Assembly: GCA_949316235.1 (NCBI GenBank)
Contig: OX438748.1
Span: forward strand, 7,691,001-7,755,000
Reading direction: 5' to 3'
Source of the DNA: Oegoconia quadripuncta
Taxonomy: Eukaryota; Arthropoda; Insecta; Lepidoptera; Autostichidae
DNA length: 64,000 nucleotides
This document shows positions 48,001-59,603 of this stretch, in pieces; position 1 is the first letter of the stretch; each line of letters starts with the position of its first letter. The position numbers and the translations under genes are program-made. The notes beneath the pieces were generated by a model. That model was not told the origin of the DNA and searched no databases. It was given only the letters and a program-made list of their open reading frames with translations.

Positions 48001-51000
48001 CCGACAAACGTTGCAGAGTGTATGTATAGGATGTACCTATTACGAAAAAAAAAACATTACCATTATCTAGTCTTACTTTGCACACAACACAAACAAGGGC
48101 CGCGGTATTTTTGAAAGCCGAAAGGCGACCACTTGCTGTGATTGGCGTCTTCCATATGAACGTTGCCTGTTTTTTCTCATTGATAAAATAAGGTACAATC
48201 GAAATGAAGTCAGTCTGTTAATTTGTATTTTCATTTGCACTAACATTTAATTTTTCAACTCGGAAACAAAATTTTTAAGGCTAGTTTTTTTTAATGAATA
48301 TATTATTTTATTGTCATGTACGTGCAATTGCTAAGTTTGTCGGGTTAATTTTGTTAGACCTTATATATCCACGACTTTGGAATAAATGTTTGTATCAACT
48401 TACTGCTCCATAAGCGTAGTGACGAGTCCCTTGAGAATCTCCGTGCATTGTTGGTGGTACTCCAAGAGGCCCTCCGCGAAGAAAGTGAGCTGCGCCACTT
48501 GTTCCACCTACATACACAATAAAATGTATTAATTATTATTATAACACTTTATTGCATACACAAAAAATAATTACAATGATACTCAGCTAGTATATTAGAA
48601 TTAAATGTAAAGCTACAAAACAAACGCTAATGTTGGGGATATCTATGACAATCCTATTTGGTATTAATGTTTCTTTACTCACTTATTTGACCTTTTTTTA
48701 TCAAATACGATTTTTGTTATAAAAAAGATAATAAACACTAAAATTACACAATCTATTTCAACTCTTGATAGGTTTTGCAGTTACACTCTGTAAATTAAAG
48801 CAAGGTCGCAAGCAGTTCAATAAAGGTAAACGCATATTGTCGAGTCAAAGAGGGCCGCAGGTGGCGAGCTGCAACCCAAGTACCTGCTTCTATATATTTT
48901 ATTTGAACTATCGCACATTATGCTCTATCGAATGCTTATATCAGGTACTATATGTACATACTGGCGGAGCGAGTCGCATTATTGCATGAGTATGAAGTAC
49001 AGTACAAGATGACTCAGTTGGCAATTAGGGAAACCTAAAGGAAAGTTCGGATATTTTCCATTTTGTATAGCGATCACGCTTTCTTTCGGATTCTCTTCTA
49101 TTTCTCAAAATGCAACTAACGAAAGGGAACTATACGCAGATGCGACCTGTCCCGCCCCGTTGGGCCCGGATCAACACAATAAGCGAATAACATCGGAAGA
49201 CAACTTACGTCATTGTCGAGAAGATTGAACATGCCGATTTGGGCGAGGTGCAGCGACTCCGCGAACTTGTCCTCGGCCTGTCGTATCTCATCGTCTGGAA
49301 TGTGAGCACCTGATGTGTCAACGCTCCAAAACACGGATTAAAACACACGTGCCCGTAACAATACGTATACGTGCACAAAAAATTGCGTTACATACAATAC
49401 AAAAAAATAATAATAACCGTGCAAGTAAAAAATGTGCATAAGAACAGGAAGTAAAACCAAAAATAAAAACAAAATCATATACAGACCAAAACGTAGAAAA
49501 CAAAACTCAGGCAATGAATGTGTGGTGATAAGGACCGGCGTAGGCGCAGGGCGGGAACGCAAACATGGAAGAAACGAGCTTTCATTATAGGATTTGCAAA
49601 TGTAACGTATTTGTATTTTGAACTAATAAATAGCATTTTGGGTTCTCAACCCATGATAAAATTGTCACTAAATCGGTTGAAAATCCAATTTTCTTGTGAA
49701 AAATAACATGTACTTTTGGTGTTAGCCTACGATGGGGCGAATGGTTGCTCTATAATTATTAGATTTATTTCTAGCGTAACTCCCACATACCCTGCCTCGG
49801 TGTTGAGCTGTGACTTGGACTCATATAAGGGCTGATCCTACCTGGTTATGTCGTTTATAAACAAAGGAATAATCAGAAACTTAAACATTAGAAGTTGCAA
49901 AATTATCATAAATCAAGAGTGGAATTTCAAATTATAATTTATGGAATAATAAAGAGTGCGACGACAGTCACCTTTGGCTTGTCTGCGTCGTTTACAGTCA
50001 AAATCGAGCCTACGGCCCTGTAGTTTCTTTCGGTGATGCTGCAAAGAAGGATATTATAATTAAAACAAATATAGACGTTAGATATAAGTCATCTCAATCT
50101 TGAGAACGGTTTATTAATATACATAAAATCATGCCTGTTACCCGTAAAGGTAGTCAGAGACCACAGACGTCCACTACACACTTCCGAACACGTTTACAGT
50201 AGAATAAATGCACACAAAATTGATTGCAAACAGATATACGAGTATTAGAAAGGATTAAAATAAAATAGGCGACGGACGAAAATAGGATCGGGTAATACAA
50301 CCATACATATGGCTATTACAAAATGTTAAAAGGAATTCCAGTCTTTAGATTAACTTTCGAGCATATCTGCTGTGCCACACTAACAAATGCAGGCGTCTGC
50401 TTTGAAGCAGCTTTGATGGTAATTTCATATTAAATCCAAACTCACCATGACTTCCTTCAGGTCTTTCGTCTGCAGATGGTGGAGTGGCTCGAGGAAGCTC
50501 TGTTTAATGTTGTCATCGAGGGAGTATTTGACGTCAGCCATCTGTTTCATTGCCTCACCCATTTCAATGAGACACGTCGCTGTAAATATCAAAGCAAAGC
50601 TATTTACTTATTTCTTTAATTCGCGCATTTCTTATACTATATGAAACTAGTTCTAGAACGGTACCCACGTATATGTAAACGCGTTGTGAGACGGATAAAG
50701 ATATGATGAAAAGTCTGTGTCAAATATAGTTAACTAGTATATACCTAATGGACGATGAAAATGTGTCAGAAAGAAATTAAATATATAATTAAGGCCGCCA
50801 CCCCACCGCAAGCTGGACGCCAATAGCGAGTAAGTTATAGCCTAACTGAAATCTATCCCATCAAGAGTTAGTAAATAAAAAACTATAAATGAGGGAGTTA
50901 TATGCCATGAGATAACCGTGTAGTTATCAGGAATTTTGTTCCTTCAATAATTCTACTCTACCAGTTTCCACTATGAACTATAGTGGACTTTCCAAGTCAG

Positions 51001-54000
51001 TCACCGCTTATCTATCGCAGGTATACAATAAAAATACTAGTTCTCACAAAAGAGCACCAGCAGCTATTATTATTATCTTGCTCAATCACAGATATTCTAT
51101 GGCATTTTATTTCTACTTGAGTTATTTATAAAGTGCGCTCGCGTCAACAGCTGCTATGCCGTGGTGGAACGGCAGCTTAATGACAGACAATCTTATCTCA
51201 TAATGCCGGAAAGGAACAGTCAACAATATTGTTAGCATTGCAGTTTTGTGGCAGAAATCTGATAAGACCACTTACATAGGCGTGCTACACATTTATTTGC
51301 TTAATTAACATATTGAAAACCGAGAGGTAAATTTAAGCAAAAGTTTAAAAGTTTATTATTCAATGTATGTATGTAACATGTTGCAAGTGAAACAACTTTA
51401 GAAAAGAAAAAAAAATATATCACAAAATGATCTAATGTAGTTTCGACCATAATAGAGGAAAGAATAGTAAACAGCCTGAATATCGCTGATCAGTTGTTCT
51501 CTTATCTCCTGCCTTCTTATCATCTAAATAATCATAAATTTTATAATGGCCTTTATTACATGTTTTTTTTATGACAGTTTTAAGTTTATTTTAAAGCAGG
51601 GATGTCTACTGGAAATATACCTATTTTAATATCCACGATAGAAGATTAAAGACATGAGAATGGACGCCTAGTGAAGCTGGACTACCTAAGTTATAAATTA
51701 ATACTATACGGACTATCAACTTATTGATCTTAGTAACTATATGTGTGTATGTATATGAAATCCATTCACGTAGTTTGTATCTGCCCCGTTATTTAATACC
51801 GCACAAACTGCCTATTTCAAGTATAACACTCTTATACCCAAGGGTTGCGTGGAAGAGTTTTATAGTGATAAGGTCGCCGAATTGAACGTTCTACTCTTAC
51901 CACTTTCTGTAACTGTATATTTTTTGCTATTAAGCAATAAAGTGTATGAGTTTTGTATTTTGTCTTACAGAACAAGCTACTCTAGGTGGACTTCTTTAAC
52001 TGTATAAACTTCATACAATGCGATTTTAAAGTTTGCAAAGTATTTATAACCATCTCCATCATCGTACACACATAATTGATAAAACATTAGTTATACTAAT
52101 TAATTAACGAATGAATAACAAGCACCGATAAGATTGAATAATTGACACAGCTTTATAAGCATGTAAAATTTATTAATAGATATGTAAATTCAATAAATGA
52201 GGCTCCTAAATCAATATGTAAGGGAAAGTCAGAGGTTTGGAAAGTTTGATTAGTAAATCCGATCCGGATAGTTACGTATGACCTTTCCAGTTGGTAGCCT
52301 CAAGGTTAAATATCTAATTTTTAAAGTCAGCAAAAACAAACTGTAACTATGTTAAACATATAAGACAACAAAATGTAGAAAATGATTGGAAAGGGGTTGA
52401 TTACACCCAGGCGTGCGCGCGTGAACTCTTTAGCAGGGTCGAATAAGACAAACTCGTTCCGTGAGTGTAATTAAGGAGTAATGAGTATAACCTAATTATC
52501 AGCAGCAGCCACAATGAGCCGGAACTCAGAAAAAAATTAAAACCGTCTGCTCAAAGGGTAGATTGATCGTGATATCAAATCGCGCATGGGAAAGGCTTAT
52601 GTCCGACAATGGACTTTTATAACTATTGCCAACAATGAAGGTATTAAAGTAACATAATTGATATTAATGGAGAGTTTTGAACAGCCACATCACGTATTAA
52701 TTCAACAGCCGCCGGTATAAATCCACTGTCATAAGGCTGTCACTATAGGCACGATCAGAGAATTTCAGCCTATATAGCTCCATCTATATAGGATAAATTT
52801 GAATTCGTGTATTTCCTATTAACTGTTGACGCCACTCTTGATTACGAACAACTTTCCCAAAGGAATCATAGTCGAATTTGATCAAAAAATGTTCGATAAC
52901 CCATACAAAGTAAACCATTCTGAAAATCACCGGCTATGGTTCCTAGTGGAAATCGTTCGTAATCATGAGTGGAGTTACCAGTAAACAGGAATTATTAAAA
53001 CCTATCGTTCATTGAATAATGATGTACAACCATATAATCTGCTATCCATATTATCCTACGCACTCACTGCTCTATCAGAATGCTAAGCATTTATCGAGTA
53101 GTTTAATTTGTATTTATTGCTAAAGGTCAACAACGAAAGTTTCAAACAGGAGATTAGAAATACAATCTGGAGAATAAACTTTGTAATCCCATCAGAAAGT
53201 TTATAATTATTATTATGTTGACTAATATGGTGTGACATAATACATTATAATGTCCGTACAATTCTAAATAATCTGCGTAATATAACAATGAAACAGTGAC
53301 AGTTCGTAGACTAGTGGAAGTTCTACAATTGTACAGTTTTGGAGCATCCTGGCTCGAAATCAAAAAATCAAAATCAAAAAATGCTTTATTTTGTAGGTAC
53401 ACAGGGTACACTTAAAATAGTCGCTCGCATATGTGATTCCCATGGCTAACAGAAGTCGTTCCATATTTCTGCAACAGGATCCGGCACGGTGCATACTGAA
53501 GGCTGACATGCCCTAATATCGTCATCTAAGATACAGAATAATTAATAGCACTAAAGGTATCTAAGATTCAAATTATCTAAGAAAGTTCCCATTACTTACA
53601 GAAGACAGTGTCCTCGCCGAGTTTTTTCCCGTAGTGCAGCATGCAGTCGCCGAGCACACCTTCCGGCTGAGGATACGTGTTGCTCTTGGCCTGCCCACTA
53701 AGTTTGCTGATCCCTTTCACGGCAGCCATCTTAGCCCGTGCAGTGGGGTTCGGCTGAAGGAACTCCTTTGTTTTTGTTTGTAATTCCTCAACTAACTCGC
53801 ACGTCACGTCTGTTTTCTGGAAATGATTAAAAAGTAAGTACTTATATAAACAACAAGTCATCGTGTTACGTTAGAAATTCATCATCATCAGGAGGCAGGT
53901 CTCTTTGATTTTGCTATGAGGGTCTGTTGGAGTACCACCCTTATCAATTTCTGCCGCGAAACATCAATGCAGGAATCTCTAACCACTGCTTTTACTGGTC

Positions 54001-54476
54001 GAAAGTCGTCTAACCTGATTTATCTTCCGGCAGTTACAAGTATACCTGGCGGCAGTGATTAATTTCCACATAATGAGTTATTATGCGCTCGCCTCGATTG
54101 GCATATCTCTACACAAAGAACCAGGATCTCTGCTTATCATATGTGGTATTGGGCTGTTTGTATCCCACGCCAGAAATTAGTGTCCTATTTCTGGAACCAT
54201 TTCCAATTATGACGAAGTAAGTACGAAAATGCGTAAATTGCCTAGACAACCTTTTATTAAACGATGACGTTAGGCTTCGTTCGTTCTTAATTAAGTCTTA
54301 ATTGGTAGTAGGGGGTGTATAATGGTTTCTAACGGGGCTAGGCATTTTGATAAATGTTTACTTGTAATTGCGTCATTTATTAATTAGTCTAACAGCACTT
54401 TACTTACTCTTTCCATTTCCACGAAGTCCAGATCCAATTTCGTGCCCTCGGCACCACCCATTTTTTCTGTGACATA
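38880..54476 (-). CDS. EndoA: endophilin A, all but the first coding exon
   Basis: Endophilin A binds and bends membrane through its N-BAR dimer and recruits dynamin and synaptojanin through its SH3 during synaptic vesicle endocytosis. Ten exons join in frame: 54408..54476, 53600..53816, 50446..50579, 49972..50038, 49209..49294, 48404..48507, 46738..47168, 43150..43239, 39554..39675 and 38880..39005. They total 1446 nt, 481 visible residues plus stop. BAR covers about 1-235 (YVTEKMGGAEGTKLDLDF, LQPNPTARAKMA, YPQPEGVLGDCM). A linker rich in Pro, Asn and Gly follows (about 236-421). The SH3 is at about 424-477 (TALYDFEPENPGELGF, ENDVITLI, NWFEGSVNGKSGYFP) and the end is VTVPLPNM. The missing start exon (about 14-16 residues of amphipathic helix) was not found up to 64000. 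The total is over 100 residues longer than the usual 350-370, all in the linker. Confidence 0.92.
39554..39675 (-). CDS. EndoA: EndoA exon (proline-rich end of linker, SH3 first half)
   Basis: The acceptor is TTATACAG|CGTCGC and the donor TTCAAG|GTATCA. It encodes ASPLPSPVKSPARTPLAPAK then TALYDFEPENPGELGFK, the SH3 RT-loop. Confidence 0.92.
39873..39960. repeat. 88-bp foldback with 32-bp arms in EndoA intron
   Basis: The arms 39873-39904 and 39929-39960 match over 32 bases with one mismatch (TGTACAGTCAGCTGCAGAGA and complement). The loop is 24 bases. It lies about 200 bp upstream of the exon that opens the SH3, in the preceding intron. Confidence 0.8.
40051..40074. repeat. (CTTT)n microsatellite
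   Basis: About five CTTT units. Confidence 0.75.
40080..43149 (-). other. EndoA intron before the SH3 exons
   Basis: No coding exon or transposon could be recognised in this AT-rich stretch. Confidence 0.45.
43150..43239 (-). CDS. EndoA: EndoA 90-nt cassette exon (linker)
   Basis: The acceptor is GGCTGAAG|GCGGG and the donor AACAACG|GTAACA, phase 1 at both ends. It can therefore be included or skipped without shifting the frame. It encodes GGSHAGTPEHKPPSNLELFP then GSGSMQRSNN. Its G+C is much higher than the flanking introns, which supports it being exonic. Confidence 0.75.
43240..46737 (-). other. EndoA intron between the linker exons
   Basis: AT-rich. Apart from the MITE at 45793-45946 I saw no feature here. 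Confidence 0.45.
45793..45946. mobile_element. MITE with TTAGGCCCGTATT termini
   Basis: The ends TTAAGGCCCGTATTACAG and GAAATACGGGCCTAA are inverted, and the inner arms CAAGCTGAGATCTCCGCTTG and TCAAGCGGAGATCTACGCTT also pair. A relative lies at 57460-57610. Confidence 0.6.
46738..47168 (-). CDS. EndoA: EndoA exon (linker, NNGPR repeats)
   Basis: 431 nt; the acceptor is TTTCCAG|GAAAGA and the donor GGACAG|GTGATT. After KEEAANRPKLEFVPKTLADL (conserved) it becomes low-complexity. Four tandem PxNNGPR-type units follow (ANNGPRP, VNNGPRS, TNNGPRP, VNNGPKP), then HPRPSSIGFKPHPAPRNQ. The repeat is visible in the DNA as GGCCCGTTATTG on the plus strand. It is long for this family; an internal alternative donor cannot be excluded. 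Confidence 0.8.
47358..47648 (-). mobile_element. tRNA-derived SINE, family A, full length
   Basis: Minus-strand copy of the 804 element: tail CATCATCATCAGCCCGTAAA, body CAATGCGGGTTGGGGAC, B box GGGAATCGAACCCGGACC and head CCGCTGAGCCGCCGACGCT. Confidence 0.78.
47682..47960 (+). mobile_element. tRNA-derived SINE, family C, full length
   Basis: The head GACTGCCTCCGTGGTTCAAT and B box GGTTCGATTCCTAGCG are followed by the body with CTGCCGCCAGACAGCAATTG and GAGGTCAAGTGCTAATCCG, then an A-run. It faces the family A copy that ends 34 bases to the left. Confidence 0.78.
47976..48368. mobile_element. MITE with 33-bp TIRs
   Basis: The arms 47976-48008 and 48336-48368 are inverted copies with one mismatch (AAGGTCT(C/A)ACAAAATTAACC, then CGACAAA). 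The interior is non-coding. It begins right after the SINE A-run and lies in the EndoA intron next to the last BAR exon. Confidence 0.7.
48404..48507 (-). CDS. EndoA: EndoA exon (last BAR helix)
   Basis: The acceptor is TATGTAG|GTGGAA and the donor GAGCA|GTAAGT. It encodes VEQVAQLTFFAEGLLEYHQQ and TEILKGLVTTLMEQ, which closes the BAR domain. Confidence 0.9.
49209..49294 (-). CDS. EndoA: EndoA exon (BAR)
   Basis: The acceptor is ATTCCAG|ACGATG and the donor AATGAC|GTAAGT. It encodes DDEIRQAEDKFAESLHLAQI then GMFNLLDND. Confidence 0.9.
49972..50038 (-). CDS. EndoA: EndoA exon (BAR, basic segment)
   Basis: 67 nt; the acceptor is TTTGCAG|CATCAC and the donor CAAAG|GTGACT. It encodes HHRKKLQGRRLDFDCKRRRQ, the basic stretch that touches membrane phospholipid. 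Confidence 0.88.
50446..50579 (-). CDS. EndoA: EndoA exon (BAR)
   Basis: The acceptor is TTTACAG|CGACGTG and the donor GTCATG|GTGAGT. It encodes STCLIEMGEAMKQMADVKYS and NIKQSFLEPLHHLQTKDLKE, the convex middle of the BAR dimer. Confidence 0.9.
51490..51630 (-). pseudogene. LINE C-terminal fragment
   Basis: The minus strand reads TVIKKTCNKGHYKIYDYLDD with frame breaks, the same ending as the 11951 ORF2 (KGYYNITDYLND). Confidence 0.45.
53358..53560 (-). repeat. LINE 3' UTR and (TTTTGAT)n tail
   Basis: AAATCAAAATCAAAAAATGC followed by TTTATTTTGTAGGTACACAG has the shape of the 3' tails at 11731 and 14837. No coding part was found. Confidence 0.4.
53600..53816 (-). CDS. EndoA: EndoA exon (BAR)
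   Basis: The acceptor is TTTCCAG|AAAACAG and the donor TTCT|GTAAGT. It encodes KTDVTCELVEELQTKTKEFL through LQPNPTARAKMA and PQPEGVLGDCMLHYGKKLGE, the first two long BAR helices. Confidence 0.92.
54408..54476 (-). CDS. EndoA: EndoA exon (N-BAR, second coding exon)
   Basis: The acceptor is TTTTACAG|TATGTC and the donor GAAAGA|GTAAGT; 23 codons, phase 0 out. YVTEKMGGAEGTKLDLDFVE follows the family's first-exon helix directly. Confidence 0.87.
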
Positions 54477-55439
54477 CTGTAAAATAAAAAAATAAAAATT
54501 CATTAAAAAACCATTCGAATCTTTACTGCACTAATAGTAGTTACAGTATAAACATGGGAACTTAAAAATATGGTAGGTAAACCAGGGAAGCAAGGTAACA
54601 AAATTTAAATTTATGAGTATCTTATTAAAATACAATACATGTAGTGTAAATCTATATAAAATTACAAATATATGTATATACATAATAATTCACTCTAGAT
54701 TTTACAATCTAAGTCCGACAAATAGTTGTACGATAACGAACGAACGGTTGTCCAACAGTTGAACGACAACGTTGGGCGAAATAACCTATAACGTATTATT
54801 TGGTGTAGTATAAATATAATACGCCACCTACATAAATTACGCTGAGCATAAATATAGAGAATACATTCTAATTATGTTGTGACAGGCAACAAATCTTAAT
54901 TCGGAAGGGTCAGCTAGGACGAGTTGTCCAAATGTTGTGTAGGAACTCAGGTCGTCACTTTTTCTTTAGGTTAGGGAAAAAAGCTTTTATTTTTAATTCC
55001 CTTTAAGGTAGGTTATGTAGCAACTTTTATCTAATATGTGGTAGGGTCTAAGTATATTGGAGTTCATTTTATTTGATACATGTTTTAATGTTTTCAATGT
55101 TGGGTATTAAATTAACAAAACGTAATAATGTATACAATTCTCGAAGTTATATTCGTCTACATAATATTCGATTAGATAAGTCCAATTGCCTAAAACAGAC
55201 CAATCGTCGAATCCAACTTATGCAGCGTTCAGAAAAATGAGTAACGTCATTTTACCGTGTTGGCATAACCCAACGGATTTAAGTTGCAGTGGGTAGACAG
55301 CTCGTCTGATAACCGGTGTTGAGTCTAGAACCCTCACCACGTATTAGGAGACAAATTAATAGACCGCGTCACAAATATTACTCTGCGCTCCCGGATTCAG
55401 ATCGCTGACGTTGGGATTTTGATTTTGACACAAAAATGG

Positions 55440-55690
55440 AACTGGATGGGACACGGGGGCCGCATGCCAAGCGAGCTGTGGGCCGATGCATCCACTATTT
55501 GGACATCCACAACCGCTAGGCGGAAACATGGCAGACCGCGTAAACGGTGGAGAGACTAGCTCGATTGTTTCACAAAAAGATAGTTTGCGCTTGCTAAGAG
55601 CAGAAAGGACTGGAAGCAAAAGAGGGAGGCCTTTTGCCCATAAGTCAACATCATCGTCATATCACATGAACCTACTAGTAATGAATGACT
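55440..55690 (+). repeat. RTE-type LINE remnant
   Basis: The end GGGAGGCCTTTTGCCCATAA resembles the RTE signature GAGGCCTTTGCCCAGCAG, preceded by GAAAGGACTGGAAGC. It is strongly decayed. Confidence 0.35.
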
Positions 55691-56123
55691 GATAAACTGA
55701 TGATAATTTATTCAGACAAAACCATTTATTATTGCGTTATCTAAATATGTTTTTATGCATGTATATCAATAAAGAAATTAAACCGAGATATGTGGATACG
55801 TAATAACATTATACTCGTTCACAAAAAGCTATTTAAAACTCTACCGCAATGCACTTTACTACATTTTGCGTTCAACAAAGGGGAAGCGTGGAAATATCGG
55901 AACGCAGGGAATAAAGCCGGGGTCGAGGTCTAACCTTGGCCGAATTGTACTCGTTCTTATAGGCGAAATTGAAATTTTAACGGGCAAATCTTCTCCCATC
56001 TGATAAAACTGATGAACTGGGAAACAAGTGGTGAATTGAGCTATGCTTATTCGTAACAATGCTATAACCAGTACCACCTTAGCTATTTGTAAATAATACA
56101 AATAAATATCTCAGGCACTTTCG

Positions 56124-56215
56124 TCAATTATCTAGCCCCAAACTAGATAAAGCTTGTTCGACATTAGATAACGGATAGACATACAAATATTTATTTAAAC
56201 ATCCATGTTTTGGAC
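56124..56215 (-). repeat. SINE family B, 3' fragment
   Basis: ATTATCTAGCCCCAAACTAG to TTTAAACATCCATG matches the distal half of the 56289 copy. Confidence 0.55.
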
Positions 56216-56288
56216 GTTCCATGACAAAAAAAATCTGCGAACACCAACCCACAGCCCAGATGTGAAGCCATGAATAATAATAATAATA

Positions 56289-56519
56289 AATAATAAATAT
56301 TTCGGACACTTACACCAATCATCTAGTCCCAAACTAAGCAAAGCTTGTGCTATGGATACTAGATAACGGATAAACATACATAAATATTTATATAAACATC
56401 CATGACTCGAGAATAAATGTTCTTATTCATCACACAAACATTTACCCCTCGCGGTATTCGAACCCGCAACCGTTGGTTTCGCTGACAGAGTGACTATCCA
56501 CTACACCAACCGGTCGTCC
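56289..56519 (-). mobile_element. tRNA-derived SINE, family B, full length
   Basis: The tail CACTTACACCAATCATCTAG, body CACACAAACATTTACCCC, B box GGTATTCGAACCCGCAACCG and head ACTATCCACTACACCAACCG match the family. Confidence 0.75.
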
Positions 56520-57242
56520 GCCGTCGTCGGCCGGTGAATATCGCACCACAGGAGCAATATTTACACTATTTCTACTAGAGCTCTTACACAGGGATTCGGA
56601 TGCCAAAATTTAAGAAACAAAAAACGACTCCTTGCTCGACGATGTTGCTTGCTGCGAAATGTTTCCTAGAAACCGAAACCCATTCAGAGGGCTCACAGAG
56701 GGTAACCTGTACTAGGAGCATGACAGACGGGATAAACATTTATGTCGCGCGAGATAATATTTTTCATTGTCCTGTTCATTCCGTCGGACGAGGTATACAA
56801 CTATCTCAATCTTACGTCGCGGCGACAAACGATGTGATGCTACGGGGGATGGTGTGACAATATAATATACAAAGGATTATAGTCTTTTTTTCAATATAAT
56901 CGTAATGGCCTTGCAAGGTTGACGCTTAAGCCTTTATCATGCGTTCTAGCGCTCACAAAAAACGGGGTCGTATTCGCCTTCGCTCACGATTCAAATCAAC
57001 TTTTTACTACCGAGCTTAGATAAGCAAAAAGCGGCTTCAGCCTCCCGTCTTTGTGATAGCTGGGGCGGTTTACTCTAATATGTATTTCGATATACGTAAA
57101 CTTACATGTATGCATGAGAGAGTAACGTTGATTGTTTTAGTAGGAAAGCAAATGTGTATTACCCTTTGAACCGCGGACATAAAAAATATTTTTGTATAAA
57201 AATCTTTCCCATAATTAAGAACTGGCACATAACCAAGAACGA

Positions 57243-57395
57243 ACCGCCCGTAAACATCCCACTGCAGGGATATAGGCCAGTCCTCGTATGAGGGAGTATG
57301 GGCCATAGTCCACCACGCTGGCCCAATGCGGGTTGGGGACTTCACAAGCCTTAGAATTTTTATTTCTCAGGCATGCAGGTCCTCACGATGTTTTC
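57243..57395 (-). repeat. SINE family A, 3' part
   Basis: CCCGTAAACATCCCACTGCA through CAATGCGGGTTGGGGAC to CACGATGTTTTC. The tRNA-like head is missing. Confidence 0.65.
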
Positions 57396-57398
57396 GAC

Positions 57399-57610
57399 CT
57401 TAAGTTGACGTTTGAGAATCTGTTGCATATTAACAGAATCAAAAAAAATATATTGAGACTAAGGGCCGTATTAACAAGTCGACCTTGAGATTGAGATCGC
57501 GTCTCAGTCTCAATATATTTTTTGGGTACTGTTTTAATATGCAACAGAGTCTCAAACGTCAACTTAAGTTCATCTCAATCTTGAGAACGGTTTAGTAATA
57601 CGGGCCTAAG
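57399..57610. mobile_element. compound inverted MITE
   Basis: The arms 57399-57460 and 57506-57568 are inverted (CTTAAGTTGACGTTTGAG and complement). Overlapping them, 57460-57610 has CTAAGGGCCGTATTA and TAATACGGGCCTAAG ends like the 45793 element. CATCTCAATCTTGAGAACGG here also occurs at 50091. Confidence 0.55.
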
Positions 57611-57984
57611 ACGCAATCTCAACATCGATTTATTAATATATACGGCCCTAGGTGTGGTTTTAAGGTCAAGCTCAGCCATTCAAAACGGCTCAATGCCGTC
57701 GAATAGGAAAATAACGCTAATTTCTCTTTAATTTGCATAAACAATTTTTAGAAATATTAATGTGATAATCCTATTAGCTATTTATAACCGATAAAGGTTT
57801 TTCAAAATATACCATTATAGATATTAGAAAAGCAAATTCTATTTCTAATTAGCAACTTTTTGAATATAGTGGTGTTTGATTTGAATACAAAATGGGTATA
57901 ATATCAGACAGACTGTTGTAGTCTATACGTTAACTATGAGAGAGGATAATAATTATGTGATATTAATTCTGGATTTTATATAAA

Positions 57985-58055
57985 TATTGGTGTCACTTAC
58001 ATCACAAACTAGACAAAACCTGTACTATAAATACTAGATAGCGGATAAAAATGCA
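57985..58055 (-). repeat. SINE family B, short 3' fragment
   Basis: TCACTTACATCACAAACTAG followed by ATACTAGATAGCGGATAAA matches the family tail with several changes. Confidence 0.4.
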
Positions 58056-58237
58056 TTAAAGCAAGAATCCCTACGATTTTTTTCCTACGTACTGTCTGCT
58101 CATGTACTCATCAGAGTGATAGAACAAACTTACGTTAGTAAAGGAAATATTTGGATTAAGCTAACAATAGGTAATATATACAGTTCCCCAGGCTCTTTTT
58201 GTCCTCCTATAGTTGTCTAGCAATCTGGGTTATTGTG

Positions 58238-58272
58238 AAGCTAACTTCTTTAAAAGTTAAAGAAGTTAGCTT
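58238..58272. repeat. perfect hairpin, 16-bp arms, 3-base loop
   Basis: AAGCTAACTTCTTTAA at 58238-58253 and its complement at 58257-58272, with loop AAG. It is followed by AAAGAAGTTA, a further partial copy of the arm. Confidence 0.75.
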
Positions 58273-59603
58273 ATAAAGAAGTTATTTTAAAGCTTAAATA
58301 AAGGAGACTTTATTTAACTTTTTTAGGAAATTGGCATTTTTTGGTTTTTTTCTGATCCATGTTGATATGAAATTAGATGTCAGACTTAGTGGTCTTTCTT
58401 TAATTTAAGATATAAATGTATATTCCAAAATTTGTATATGATTAAGCTTATCGATCGATGCCATTAAACTATTGTTTTGTTCGCATTTAGTTGCCATGAG
58501 TCTTCAAAATCTTTGAATATAGTGTTTGGTACTCTTCGAAACATAATAATATCTCCTTTTTACAAACTCTTACAGAATTTTAAGTATTTTCCATACATGT
58601 CCGAAATGTGACAATCGGTATAATGAAATGAAATATAACATCTGCGTGCGCAGGCAAACCATCACTATCGCAAACTTTTTACATAAATTATTGTTTATGT
58701 CATACATAAAACAACAACTTTCAAACCGCATACTTTTAATATAACATTAATTACCTTATTTACATTATGTCGGCAAATTTTTGATAATTAGAATGCCTAT
58801 CACGATATGTTATAAATCATTTATTACAGTACATTTCGAACTTTATGGGTGTCTATAGAAGGTGCAGATTATCTTATCAAGACTAGGGCATTGTTTGTAC
58901 GGCACTATTTGTTATATTAGTGTGTGCCGCAGTATACAAAAAGGCTATAACTTAGCGCGTTGGATTTGCTCGAGGCGGGAAAAACACTGGTATACTGCTG
59001 GAGCCCTAATGTCTACAGCTTCATACTGATCAAGTTTAGTGTGTAACCAATAAAACGATACGTTCTTTCAAAGAATTTTTAACCTTCAAAATAAAACCCC
59101 CACTGACAGATCATCAAAACTTATAGGGTATTTTCAGGTGCTACAATCTTGAAATTTGGCACGAATGACATCTTGACATCATTAGATCGTTTAAGTAAAC
59201 CCATGTTTAAGTTTGTCTGTTTAAAAAGTTTGTCAAAGGTGATAAGGTACGAATTTTTATTGCCAATAGTATTTGTGTGATATGATTTCATCTGTCGATT
59301 AATAGTAATAGCTGTTTAAACAGATTAGTACCGTTGTTAGATACCGTTGTTGACCGACCATCAATAAACCCGTATTTCAATATTGCAGGATTTGCCGAGG
59401 AATCGTATCGGAGACCGCAGTAATTGGGGCGGCAATAATCACGCCGCGGGCAAACAATACTGCAAGTATAGACCGACGGCGATATTACTACAACTGTATC
59501 ATGAAAATATAGGTATACTTAGTGTAGTTATGGAACCCGTTTCTGAGGTTCGTATTTATTGAATGTCTAATGCTTAAATGTAAGCATTTAACATTCAACA
59601 TTT

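Larger units (their letters stand above)
50580..53599 (-). other. EndoA intron between BAR exons
   Basis: AT-rich. It holds two small LINE fragments (51490-51630 and 53358-53560). Otherwise nothing recognised. Confidence 0.45.

Noticed and set aside
53880..54060. SINE-like text (CTGCCGCGAAACATCAATGC)
   Set aside because: It recalls the family C body, but the match is too short and degenerate to claim a copy.
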